Under the pieces are notes generated by a model that ran no database searches, was not told the DNA's origin, and was given only the letters and a program-made list of their open reading frames with translations. DNA of 64,000 bases from Lachnospiraceae bacterium (GTDB lineage: Bacteria; Bacillota; Clostridia; Lachnospirales; Lachnospiraceae): NCBI GenBank assembly GCA_021199475.1, contig JAJQHZ010000124.1, forward strand, positions 62,001-126,000, in the 5' to 3' direction. The translations under genes and the position numbers were made by a program. Positions 1 to 9,519 of the stretch are shown here, one piece after another; positions within the stretch are counted from its first letter, which is position 1; the number at the start of each line of letters is the position of its first letter.

Positions 1-2
1 AT

Positions 3-3000
3 GGAGAATATGAGATTCCTTATACGGTAAGCATTGCAGCCGCACCGGAAGCCGAGGAGCTCCCATTTGCGGACCTGGAGGAGTTTGTCAGACTGGCGAG
101 GGCGGATTACCGGAAAGCGTATCGCTATTTTCTGACGCCGGGATTTTCAAATTTGCTGAAGGAGAGGGCGGAGCTTCTCAGTCTCTATGAGGGATTGCTT
201 TCTTCGAATGTGACCGGTCAGGGCAGGGAGCGCACCTGGCAGAGTCTCTCTGCGATGGAGGAATTTCTGACCGGAGCGGGATGGAAGGAGCCGGTGGTCC
301 TGAAGCTTGCAGGGACGGAGAATCCGCGCCTGGTTTTGGCAGCGGGTGAAAGCGGAGCGGCCGCGATTGATTCAGCTGCGGAGAAAGCGGCGTCGGATGC
401 CGACAATTCCGTAAAGCAGGAGACGGTATTGAATGCCGGAGATTCTGCAAAGCAGGAGACGGCATTGGATACCGGAGATTCTGCAAAGCAGGAGCTGACA
501 TTGGACACCGGTAATTCTGCAAAGCAGGAGGCGACACAGGATGTCGACGGATATTCTGCCGGGCAGATGCCGGATGCGTCTCTGCCATCGGACGAAGCCA
601 CAGGGAACCTTTGCTTTGCGTGGGATTATGGCGAGATCGGGGAGCCGGAGCAGGTCACGCTGCACCTTCGGAAAAATACGTGGGGCTTTCGGACCATCTC
701 AGTGAGCTCGGATGCTCTTTTTGTGCGCCCGGAGCGGGCATCCTTTACAACGGATGAGTTTGCGGGCAGCACCTTTGATCTGAATCTGATCCTTGACACG
801 AACCTGATGCATGCGGGGAACAATTTTGCACGGCTGACCTTAAGCACAGGCAGCCAGACTCTGCAGATTGAGATGACCGCGAAAAAGAAGCCGCTTTATC
901 CCAGGGACCGCCAGGCGCGGATTCGCCGGATTATGACGAAAAAGCTGGAGAATCTGTATGTTGAATTCCGGCTGCAAAAGATGAATCTGCCGACCTGGAT
1001 TGAGAATTCGGTCAGTGTGCTGAACAGCTACCGGCGCGCGGGGGGAGACGATCCGTTCGCGGATCTGCTGCTGGTGCAGATGTATTACGCGGATGATAAA
1101 AAGCATCGGGCGAAAAAGCTTTTGGAGCAGGTGGAGGCGCAAAAGGAGCGTCTTGACACTCAGGAACGCTATTGCTTTTATCTGTATATTACTACCTTTT
1201 TTTACCGGGAGGCGTCTTATGTAGACCGTGTGGAGGAGGAGGTTGTCCGGCAGTTTTACCGCAACCAGGAGAGCTGGCAGCTGCAGTGGATTCTTCTCTA
1301 TCTGCAGGAGAGCTATCTGAATGATCCGGAAGCGCGCTATGAGGCCGTGGCTGCGCAGTTTCAAAGCGGCTGCCGCAGCAGAATTCTTTATGTAGAAGCC
1401 TGGCAGGCACTGAAGGGCAACCCGTTCCTGATGCGTCATCTGGGCGAGTTTGAGCTTCATTTGCTTCGCTTTGCATGCCGGGAGAAGGTGCTGACTGCGG
1501 AAATTCTTCGTCAGACGGCGAACCTTGCCATGCACCATACGGGATTTGACCGTCGGCTTTATGAGGCGCTCTCGGATGGCTGCCGGATGTATCCGTCTGA
1601 GGATCTGGTGAGGGCAATCTGTCAGATCCTGATCCGCGGGGAAAAGAAGGAGCGGGAATATTTTGAATGGTATGAAAAAGGAGTGGAAAACGGCCTGCGC
1701 ATGAATGGCCTGTATGAGGCTTATATGCAGACCATGGAGTGCTCGGAATTTCGTGAGCTTCCTCAGATTATCCGTATGTATTTTCCATATGACACCTCCC
1801 TGGATTACCGCAAGCGGGCAGCGATTTACCGCAGCATTGCTGACAATCGCGAACACGATCCGCAGACCTGGCTCAATTACCGTCCCGCGATGGAACGGTT
1901 TGTGATGGAGCAGCTGGAAGCGCTGCATCTTTCTTCGGATCTGGCGGTTCTTTACAGCTGTTTTCTGCGGGAGGGTATGTTGACGGAGGCGCTTGCGAAA
2001 AAGCTGATCCGGCTGCTGTTCACGTATGAGATTACCTGCGATGACCCGCAGGTTCGTCAGATTGTGGTGCATTCCTCCCGGATTCCGGGTGAGCAGACGG
2101 TGCATCTGAAAAATGGAAGAGCGCAGATCCCGATTTATGATCCGGATGGCGCGGTTCTGGCGGTTGATGAGTCGGGACATCGCTGTGAGGCTCATAGGGT
2201 TTGCGCCGTCACCCATGTCTTTGAAGATGAAAAGCTGCTCGCCTGGTGTGCCAAAAAAGCGCCGGAGCATCCGGGACTGGTGGTTTTCCTCTGTGTGGAA
2301 AGCCAGAAGGCAAAGCTGATGAACGACCGGCTTTTGCCGTACTTTCAGGCCGGATGCGCACTGCGGGAGATCTCCGACGGATTCCGGGATGAGCTGCGCC
2401 AGAATGTGCTGTCTTATTATATGGAGCATCCGCGCGAGGATTCCCTGCCGGAATTTCTCGAGACGATTCCGCTGGAGGAATATGTGCTGGTTGACAAGAC
2501 CGCGCTGATCACCCTGCTCGCGGAAGAGAGCAGATGTACGGATGCGTTTGAGCTTCTGAACCGATACGGCGCGGAGGATATCCCGCTGATTCAGCTGGTG
2601 CGCATCTGCAGCCGTATGGTGCTGGAATTTGAGTTCGGAGAAAACGCGATGCTGCTGGCACTCTGTCACCAGTGCTTTTCGGAAGGAAAATACGATGACA
2701 AGCTGCTGCGTTATCTTGTGCTCTACTGGGAAGGCCCGGTGGAGGACATGAAGCAGGTGTGGAGTGCGGCCTGTGAGTTTGGCCTGGACACGATGCTGAT
2801 GGAAGAAAAAATCCTGATGATGATGCTTTTCACCCGCTCCGGCACGCAGGGCTCCGAGCCGGTTTTCGAGGCCTACCGGAAAAAGATGGGCCGCAAAAAG
2901 CTGTGCCGCGCCTATGTGAACCTGAAATCATACGAATATTTTGTTAAAGGCATTCCTGTGGCGGAGCCGGTTTTTGCATACATCGAGAATGACTACCGCC

Positions 3001-3620
3001 GTCAAAGCGGCAATGACCGCCTGGAGGAGCAGGAGGAGGTCTGCCGGCTGGCACTGCTGCAGCATTACGCGCGGGCCGTATCCCTGACGAAGACGCAGCG
3101 GGTCTATGCGGAGGAAATGCTGGAGGAATTCAATACGAAGGGAATGCGGTTCGCATTCTTTGGCCGCTTTGACCGGGAACTCCGGAAGCCATGGCAGATG
3201 GAGGGACACGTGTTCGCGGAATATGCAGGCAACCCGAAAAGCACGGTATATATTTTATATCGGTATAAAGGGACGAAAGAAGAGAACACTTTTATAAAAG
3301 AGATTGTGCCGAACTGCTTTGAGGGTATTTTCGTGCGGGAATTTACTTTGTTCGCGGATGAGGAGATCGAATGTATCTTTGAGGAGCATTGCCCGAATCC
3401 GGTATCCGGAACGGATGTGGGCCAGAAGGAAGGGCCGGTCGTCCGCTCGGATAAATGGACGCTGCGCGCAGATCAGGAGGAATCCGGCGGGGGAATGTAT
3501 GGACTGCTGAACCGGTTCTGCGCCGCGCTGCGCGAGGGGGATGAAGCGAAGGAACAGGAAACGCTGGATTCGTGGCTGACGCTGGAATACCTCGCGGAAG
3601 AAGTGTTTACATTAGTGTAG
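3..3620 (+). CDS. DUF5717-like large helical-repeat protein, 5' truncated by window
   Basis: Frame 3 is open from base 3 (GEYEIPYTVSIAAAPEAEELPF...) into the 1155-aa track ORF; stop at 3620. Family name from recalled similarity and pairing with the next gene. Confidence 0.7.
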   Translation, partial: GEYEIPYTVSIAAAPEAEELPFADLEEFVRLARADYRKAYRYFLTPGFSNLLKERAELLSLYEGLLSSNVTGQGRERTWQSLSAMEEFLTGAGWKEPVVLKLAGTENPRLVLAAGESGAAAIDSAAEKAASDADNSVKQETVLNAGDSAKQETALDTGDSAKQELTLDTGNSAKQEATQDVDGYSAGQMPDASLPSDEATGNLCFAWDYGEIGEPEQVTLHLRKNTWGFRTISVSSDALFVRPERASFTTDEFAGSTFDLNLILDTNLMHAGNNFARLTLSTGSQTLQIEMTAKKKPLYPRDRQARIRRIMTKKLENLYVEFRLQKMNLPTWIENSVSVLNSYRRAGGDDPFADLLLVQMYYADDKKHRAKKLLEQVEAQKERLDTQERYCFYLYITTFFYREASYVDRVEEEVVRQFYRNQESWQLQWILLYLQESYLNDPEARYEAVAAQFQSGCRSRILYVEAWQALKGNPFLMRHLGEFELHLLRFACREKVLTAEILRQTANLAMHHTGFDRRLYEALSDGCRMYPSEDLVRAICQILIRGEKKEREYFEWYEKGVENGLRMNGLYEAYMQTMECSEFRELPQIIRMYFPYDTSLDYRKRAAIYRSIADNREHDPQTWLNYRPAMERFVMEQLEALHLSSDLAVLYSCFLREGMLTEALAKKLIRLLFTYEITCDDPQVRQIVVHSSRIPGEQTVHLKNGRAQIPIYDPDGAVLAVDESGHRCEAHRVCAVTHVFEDEKLLAWCAKKAPEHPGLVVFLCVESQKAKLMNDRLLPYFQAGCALREISDGFRDELRQNVLSYYMEHPREDSLPEFLETIPLEEYVLVDKTALITLLAEESRCTDAFELLNRYGAEDIPLIQLVRICSRMVLEFEFGENAMLLALCHQCFSEGKYDDKLLRYLVLYWEGPVEDMKQVWSAACEFGLDTMLMEEKILMMMLFTRSGTQGSEPVFEAYRKKMGRKKLCRAYVNLKSYEYFVKGIPVAEPVFAYIENDYRRQSGNDRLEEQEEVCRLALLQHYARAVSLTKTQRVYAEEMLEEFNTKGMRFAFFGRFDRELRKPWQMEGHVFAEYAGNPKSTVYILYRYKGTKEENTFIKEIVPNCFEGIFVREFTLFADEEIECIFEEHCPNPVSGTDVGQKEGPVVRSDKWTLRADQEESGGGMYGLLNRFCAALREGDEAKEQETLDSWLTLEYLAEEVFTLV
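402..545 (+). repeat. In-frame 36-bp coding tandem repeat (about 4 units of D/N-SAKQETALDTG)
   Basis: Units DNSVKQETVLNAG / DSAKQETALDTG / DSAKQELTLDTG / NSAKQEATQDVDG, 12-aa period. Confidence 0.85.
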
Positions 3621-3623
3621 GAG

Positions 3624-4949
3624 ATGTATATGGTACACGCGACAAATGAACTGATTTTGGGAATTGATCTGAATTCGGACTATACGCAGGTGACCTACTG
3701 GCATCCATCGGTCAGGGAGCCGATGACGCTTGAGGCGAATGATGTCGGCACACTCTCTGCCGGTTCCGCTCCCGCATCGAAAAGCAATGCAGGACAAAAT
3801 GAGGAAGCCTCTATGCAGATTGCACCGGGGATCCGAAAAGACGCGAACGGAAGCTGGAGCCTCTGGGACGGGATGTCCGGCTCGGATACGGGGATCCGGT
3901 TTGCACATGTATTTGAGAAAATACGGCGGCAGGAACCGCTGGAGGGCGGCGGAATGGTCTTTGAGCCGGACGAAATCCTGGCTGCTTATCTGGAATTGTG
4001 CATTTCCGGTCTGAAGCTGCTGACAGAAAATACAACCCTGCAGGTAATGGTTACTGTTCGGTACCTTACGGAAGCGTTAAACGAAGTGATTGTGCAGGCG
4101 CTGCAGCGAATGGGGGTGAACCGGGGGCAGATTTATGTGCAGGATTATCTGTCTTCCTTTTATTCCTACGCGGTCAGTCAGAAAAAAGAGCTTTGGGCGC
4201 AGGATGTGGCTTTGCTGACTTGGGAGGAAGAGGCTGTCGTCGGCTACGTGCTGCATATTGATTATTCCACAAAACCGGCAATCGCGCGGGTGGAAGAGGC
4301 TGCCCGGCAGCCGATGGGGGATGCGGTGCGGCAGGACCGTCAGGAGGAGGACTGGCGCAAAGAAAAGGACCGCCTTTTCTTTGAACTTCTGAAAAAAGTA
4401 TTCGAACGCCGTCAGGTGTCCGCCAGCTATCTGATGGGCGATTATTTCAATAAGAGCTGGGCGGTGCGCTCCATCCAGTTCCTGTGTACAGGCCGCCGCG
4501 CATATCAGGGTATGAACCTGTATTCGAAGGGAGCCTGCTACGCCGCGCTGGAGCGGGCCGGACTCGTGCCGTCTTCCGGCATCATTTACGGAGGCCGGGA
4601 CATGGTTGACCGGAACATCGGCATGGAGATGACCATTCGGGGAAAAGAAAGCTTCTATCCGCTGGCCGATGCGGGCGTGAACTGGTACGAGGTGCATCAT
4701 GTCTGTGAATTCATTCTGCACGGCGAGCGGGAAATTCGTGTGATCTCGCGCCCGATGACGCCCGGAGACGCGACCGTGCATATCATGCGTCTGCCCGGGC
4801 TGCCGAAGCGTCCGGACCGCGCGACCAGGCTGCGCCTGACCCTGTATTTTTCCGCCCCATCCTGCTGTCATATAGACGTAGAGGATCTGGGGTTCGGGGG
4901 ACTCTATAAAGCCTCCGGCCTTAGCTGGAGTCGGGACATTCGTTTTTAA
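3624..4949 (+). CDS. DUF5716-like protein; N-terminus resembles an ASKHA/Hsp70-type phosphate-1 motif (ILGIDLNSDYTQVTYW)
   Basis: 441-aa ORF starting 4 nt after the upstream stop; coupled to the DUF5717-like gene. Confidence 0.6.
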   Translation: MYMVHATNELILGIDLNSDYTQVTYWHPSVREPMTLEANDVGTLSAGSAPASKSNAGQNEEASMQIAPGIRKDANGSWSLWDGMSGSDTGIRFAHVFEKIRRQEPLEGGGMVFEPDEILAAYLELCISGLKLLTENTTLQVMVTVRYLTEALNEVIVQALQRMGVNRGQIYVQDYLSSFYSYAVSQKKELWAQDVALLTWEEEAVVGYVLHIDYSTKPAIARVEEAARQPMGDAVRQDRQEEDWRKEKDRLFFELLKKVFERRQVSASYLMGDYFNKSWAVRSIQFLCTGRRAYQGMNLYSKGACYAALERAGLVPSSGIIYGGRDMVDRNIGMEMTIRGKESFYPLADAGVNWYEVHHVCEFILHGEREIRVISRPMTPGDATVHIMRLPGLPKRPDRATRLRLTLYFSAPSCCHIDVEDLGFGGLYKASGLSWSRDIRF

Positions 4950-4951
4950 AG

Positions 4952-5113
4952 TCCAGAACAGCAGTAAAATGAAAAAACAGGCCTTGCAGATTCATCTGCA
5001 AAGGACTGGATTTTCATTTTGGGCTGGGCGGGACGCCCAGCGAGCCTCAGACATATGACGTCGAAGACGGCATATAGTCTGCATTGCAGGCGGTCTGTGG
5101 CCTGCTGTTCCGG
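4952..5113 (+). repeat. Structured intergenic element, family 1, copy A
   Basis: Ends pair (CCAGAACAGCAG / CTGCTGTTCCGG); internal hairpins AAAATGAAAA..TTTTCATTTT, TTGCAGAT-TC-ATCTGCAA, GCTGGGCG-GGA-CGCCCAGC, GCCTCAGAC..GTCTGTGGC; second copy at 21731-21944. Confidence 0.85.
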
Positions 5114-5144
5114 AGAAGAAATGCAACCAGAAAAGGAGATTATT

Positions 5145-6008
5145 ATGAGCTATGACCTCTGCCTGCTGCGGCAGGCGAATCAGCCATATTATATAGAAAA
5201 TATCCGGACGGGCATTTATTCTCTCGAGGAGCTGTGCTTTTATCTGTACAATAATATTTGCCTGATTGACGGGAGCATTATGAATGAAAAGCTCTGTGAC
5301 TGGATCCGCGATGAGCTGCATCTTGGCCGGCTGTACCGGCAGCTGTATGAGCAGCTGCAGAAGATGGGGGATTCCGGAGCGGCGCGTACACGCTCCGCTG
5401 CGGATGCGAATGGCCGGTCCGCACAGGCCGTCTTTGGGGACGCCGCTTCCTTTGTGCTCCCGATCTTTCGTGAGGCAGGATATCTGAACAGCCAGGAAAT
5501 GCGGGAGTTTCAGGAGCAGCTGGCCCGGCTGGAGGTGCAGTCGGATGAGATGAAGCAGAAGCTGCGCGGTGATTATCTGGTGAAGGAAAAAATGTTTGCG
5601 CGGGCGGCGGGGATGTACCGCCAGATTCTGAAAAACCGGAATCCGGGAAAACTCGGTACACAGTTTTATGCTTCGGTCTGGAACAATCTCGGTGCGGCCT
5701 ATGCGGGGCTGTATCGATTCGAGGAGGCGGCGGAATGCTTCTGGGAATCCTACAGTCTGATGAAGACCAAGGAAACCTTCCGAAAATACATCAGTGCGCT
5801 TCCGCTTTTCCTCTCAGAAGAGGATTACCAGAAACGCCTGAAGGAGCTGCAGGCGGATGAATATCTGGTCCGGACGATCCAGGAGCATAATGCAAAGCTT
5901 TGCCGGTCGCCGGAATTCCTGGCAAAAAAAGAACGGATGATGAATCGTCCGGCCCGGGAAGTGGCTGAGGAGCTGAAGGAGCAGTATGCAAAGAGTACAC
6001 GGACGTAA
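5145..6008 (+). CDS. TPR-like conserved hypothetical protein
   Basis: ATG at 5145 preceded by AAAAGGAGATTATT; the longer track ORF (5019) begins inside the structured element. Helical TPR-like segment FARAAGMYRQILKNRNPG...WNNLGAAYAGLYRFEEAAECFWES. Confidence 0.7.
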   Translation: MSYDLCLLRQANQPYYIENIRTGIYSLEELCFYLYNNICLIDGSIMNEKLCDWIRDELHLGRLYRQLYEQLQKMGDSGAARTRSAADANGRSAQAVFGDAASFVLPIFREAGYLNSQEMREFQEQLARLEVQSDEMKQKLRGDYLVKEKMFARAAGMYRQILKNRNPGKLGTQFYASVWNNLGAAYAGLYRFEEAAECFWESYSLMKTKETFRKYISALPLFLSEEDYQKRLKELQADEYLVRTIQEHNAKLCRSPEFLAKKERMMNRPAREVAEELKEQYAKSTRT

Positions 6009-6031
6009 ATGACCGGATTTTTACGTTTTTG

Positions 6032-6061
6032 TTGACTTATCCGTAAGGGATACTATATAAT
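6032..6061 (+). promoter_or_regulatory. SigA-type promoter for purF: TTGACT-18-TATAAT
   Basis: Direct motif match upstream of purF. Confidence 0.7.
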
Positions 6062-6146
6062 GTGACCCGTTGGGAAAAGTGCGCTTGCGGACTTTTCTCA
6101 TGCAATGCTACAGGAAAGTCTATAATGCACCAGAGGAGTGTGACCG

Positions 6147-7790
6147 ATGGTTTTTGAGCAAATGGAGCCAGTGTATGAGCAAATGGAGCCGGATGGGCTG
6201 CATGAGGAGTGCGGTGTATTCGGGATTTATGATTTTTCAGGAGAAAATGTCGCTTCCACGATTTACTATGGACTGTTCGCGTTACAGCATCGGGGGCAGG
6301 AGAGCTGCGGAATCGCCGTCAGCGACACACTTGGTCCGAAGGGCAAGGTCCTCTCCCACAAGGGAATGGGGCTGGTGAATGAGGTGTTCACGGGAGAGCA
6401 TCTGGCACAGATGAAGGGGGACATCGGCATTGGTCATGTCCGGTATTCGACGGCCGGCGGGAGTACCCGTGAAAATGCGCAGCCGCTGGTGCTGAACTAC
6501 ATCAAGGGCACTCTGGCTCTGGCGCACAATGGCAATCTGATTAATACCCCGCAGCTTCGCAGAGAGCTGGAGCTGGGCGGTTCTATTTTTCAGACGACAA
6601 TTGATACAGAAGTGATCGCGTACCACATCGCGCGGGAGCGCGTGCGGGCGAGAAATGTAGAAGAAGCGGTAGCGAATGCGATGAAAAAGCTGAAGGGCGC
6701 GTATTCGCTGATTATCATGTCTCCGCGCAAGCTGATTGGCGCGCGGGATCCCTATGGGTTCCGGCCGCTTTGCATCGGGAAGCGTGACAATGCTTATATT
6801 CTGGCGTCCGAGACCTGTGCGCTGGATACGATCGGAGCGGAGTTTGTCCGGGATGTGGAGCCGGGAGAGATTGTGACCATTGCGCCGAAGCATAAGCCGC
6901 AGTCTCATTCACAGAGAAGGATGATTGCGGGAGGAATTCCGGGGGAGCAGCCTGCCGCGCCCTTACGCGCGCAGAGCTCTCCGGAAACAACAGAAGAATG
7001 GAAGATACCGGAAGAGAAAGACAAGGATACGGATGGTGCGTCTGCGGGGATTCCGGGCCGCAGTCAGGCGGTTCTGACCTCCGACCGTGCGATGTGCTTT
7101 CCGCCCGAGCGGCAGTGTGAGACTGCGCGATGCGTATTTGAATATATTTATTTTGGAAGAGCGGACAGCTATCTGGACGGGATCAGCGTTTATGATTCGC
7201 GCATCCGGGCCGGACGGTTTCTGGCAAAGGATTCGCCCGTCGAGGCGGACCTGGTGGTTGGCGTGCCGGAGTCCGGCAACGTTGCGGCGCTGGGATTTTC
7301 ACTGGAATCCGGCATCCCTTATGGAATGGCATTTATGAAAAACAGCTACGTCGGCCGTACCTTTATCAAGCCGGGGCAGAGCAGCCGCGAATCCAGTGTG
7401 CGGGTCAAGCTGAATGTTCTGCGTGAGGCGGTCGAGGGAAAACGGGTGATCATGATTGACGATTCCATCGTGAGGGGGACGACGAGCGACCGGATCGTGC
7501 GGATGCTGCGCGACGCCGGTGCAAAGGAAGTACATATGCGTGTCAGCTCCCCGCCGTTTTTATACCCCTGTTATTTCGGCACGGATGTGCCGGCCAGGGA
7601 GCAGCTGATTGCCTACAACCGGGAAATTGAGGATATTCGTCAGATCATTGGCGCAGACAGCCTTGCCTATCTGCGGATGGACCGGCTGCCGGAGCTTACC
7701 AGCGGGCTGCCGATCTGCAACGGGTGCTTTACCGGAAACTACCCTATGGATCCGCCGCAGGAGGATATCCGCGGGGAATATGAGCATTAA
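6147..7790 (+). CDS. purF: Amidophosphoribosyltransferase
   Basis: CGVFGIYDF catalytic N-terminus, GLFALQHRGQESCGI, VMIDDSIVRGTTS PRPP motif. In-frame alternative starts at 6162 and 6183. Confidence 0.95.
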   Translation: MVFEQMEPVYEQMEPDGLHEECGVFGIYDFSGENVASTIYYGLFALQHRGQESCGIAVSDTLGPKGKVLSHKGMGLVNEVFTGEHLAQMKGDIGIGHVRYSTAGGSTRENAQPLVLNYIKGTLALAHNGNLINTPQLRRELELGGSIFQTTIDTEVIAYHIARERVRARNVEEAVANAMKKLKGAYSLIIMSPRKLIGARDPYGFRPLCIGKRDNAYILASETCALDTIGAEFVRDVEPGEIVTIAPKHKPQSHSQRRMIAGGIPGEQPAAPLRAQSSPETTEEWKIPEEKDKDTDGASAGIPGRSQAVLTSDRAMCFPPERQCETARCVFEYIYFGRADSYLDGISVYDSRIRAGRFLAKDSPVEADLVVGVPESGNVAALGFSLESGIPYGMAFMKNSYVGRTFIKPGQSSRESSVRVKLNVLREAVEGKRVIMIDDSIVRGTTSDRIVRMLRDAGAKEVHMRVSSPPFLYPCYFGTDVPAREQLIAYNREIEDIRQIIGADSLAYLRMDRLPELTSGLPICNGCFTGNYPMDPPQEDIRGEYEH

Positions 7791-8009
7791 CGCTTCAGGA
7801 CGGCGGAAGAAGAAGGGACTGACTTTGCGGATTTATCTGCAGGGCAAGTTTGCCTGATACCCAGGCTCTGGAGTTAAGAATATAAAGAGGTGAGCTTCCG
7901 GAAGGCATAGATTTACAGGACGAATGCGTTTGTGATCCATATTCCGGATATGGGGGAAATCGGATGTTAAGCTTCGCGGCAGCTCAGAAAAAAGCATGAG
8001 GAGAGAATT

Positions 8010-9443
8010 ATGAGTACAGATCGATATCAGAGTCCGCTCTCGGAGCGGTATGCGAGCAGGGAGATGCAGGATATCTTCTCCCCGGATAAAAAGTTCCGCA
8101 CCTGGCGGCGGCTGTGGATTGCCCTGGCCGAGACAGAGCAGGAGCTTGGATTGGATATTACCGACGAGCAGATCGGGGAGATGAAAGCACATCAGGATGA
8201 CATCAACTACGAGGTGGCGAAGGAGCGGGAAAAGCAGGTTCGCCATGATGTGATGTCTCACGTGTATGCCTATGGCGTGCAGTGCCCGAAGGCGAAGCCG
8301 ATCATTCATCTCGGTGCGACCTCCTGCTATGTGGGAGATAATACGGACATCATTCTGATGACCGAAGCGCTGCAGCTAGTGAAGAAAAAGCTGGTCAATG
8401 TCATCGCGCAGCTGGCGGATTTTGCCCGGAAATATGAGGATTTGCCGACGCTGGCGTTCACACATTTTCAGCCGGCGCAGCCGACTACAGTGGGCAAGCG
8501 CGCGACGCTTTGGGCGCAGGAGTTTTTGATGGATCTGGAGGATCTGGATTATGTCCTCTCCACGATGAGGCTGCTTGGCTCTAAGGGAACGACCGGCACA
8601 CAGGCAAGCTTTCTGGAGCTGTTTGACGGCGACCAGGAGAAAATTGACCGGATTGACCCGATGATAGCGGAAAAAATGGGCTATAAGGCCTGCGTAGCGG
8701 TTTCCGGGCAGACTTATTCGCGCAAAACAGATACGAGGGTGCTGAATGTCCTGGCCGGGATTGCCGCGAGCGCACATAAAATGTCGAACGACATCCGTCT
8801 GCTTCAGCACCTGAAGGAGATCGAAGAGCCGTTTGAGAAGAGCCAGATCGGCTCGTCCGCGATGGCATACAAGCGCAATCCGATGCGTTCGGAGCGCATC
8901 GCGTCGCTGTCCCGCTATGTTCTGTGCGACGCGCTGAACCCGGCGGTGACCTCCTCGTGCCAGTGGTTTGAGCGTACCCTTGACGACTCCGCGAACAAGC
9001 GGCTGTCAATACCGGAGGGATTCCTGGCGGTGGATGGCATTCTGGATCTCTGCCTGAACGTGACGGACGGCCTGAAGGTTTACCCGAAGGTAATTGAAAA
9101 GCATCTGATGGCGGAGCTTCCGTTTATGGCGACCGAGAACATTATGATGGATGCGGTCAAGGCGGGCGGTGACCGGCAGGAGCTTCATGAGAGGATCAGA
9201 GAGCTGTCCATGGAGGCAGGCCGGACGGTTAAGGAAGAAGGGAAAGACAACAATCTTCTCGAGCTGATCGCGGCTGACCCGGCGTTCAATCTGTCGCTGG
9301 AGGAGCTTCAGAAATCGATGGAGCCTTCCCGCTACGTCGGACGCTCGAAGGAGCAGGTGGAACGGTTTATTGAGACTGTCGTACAGCCGGTTCTGGATGA
9401 AAATAAGGAGCTGCTCGGCGTGACAGCAGAGATTACGGTATAA
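8010..9443 (+). CDS. purB: Adenylosuccinate lyase
   Basis: HLGATSCYVGDNTDI, GSSAMAYKRNPMRSERI signature. Confidence 0.96.
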   Translation: MSTDRYQSPLSERYASREMQDIFSPDKKFRTWRRLWIALAETEQELGLDITDEQIGEMKAHQDDINYEVAKEREKQVRHDVMSHVYAYGVQCPKAKPIIHLGATSCYVGDNTDIILMTEALQLVKKKLVNVIAQLADFARKYEDLPTLAFTHFQPAQPTTVGKRATLWAQEFLMDLEDLDYVLSTMRLLGSKGTTGTQASFLELFDGDQEKIDRIDPMIAEKMGYKACVAVSGQTYSRKTDTRVLNVLAGIAASAHKMSNDIRLLQHLKEIEEPFEKSQIGSSAMAYKRNPMRSERIASLSRYVLCDALNPAVTSSCQWFERTLDDSANKRLSIPEGFLAVDGILDLCLNVTDGLKVYPKVIEKHLMAELPFMATENIMMDAVKAGGDRQELHERIRELSMEAGRTVKEEGKDNNLLELIAADPAFNLSLEELQKSMEPSRYVGRSKEQVERFIETVVQPVLDENKELLGVTAEITV

Positions 9444-9519
9444 ATGAACTAAAGTTGCAGATACAACATAAATAGGCGATCAGCAGAAGGTGTCCTATTT
9501 GGGAAAGGCGGAGAATCAT

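Noticed and set aside
840-2669. 609-aa minus-strand ORF antisense to the DUF5717-like gene
   Set aside because: High-GC codon-bias shadow ORF; no recognisable domains, dominated by His/Arg/Leu/Gln composition.
4952-5113. Family-1 element as a classical IS or MITE
   Set aside because: No transposase anywhere in the window and no clear target duplication for copy A; the paired covariation favours a structured RNA or palindromic repeat, but a non-autonomous element is not excluded.
5019-5144. N-terminal extension of the TPR gene in the ORF track
   Set aside because: Starts inside the structured element; ATG 5145 has a strong RBS.
9470-9500. AAATAGG/CCTATTT hairpin before purA
   Set aside because: Short, A/T-rich stem with a 17-nt loop; weak evidence on its own.
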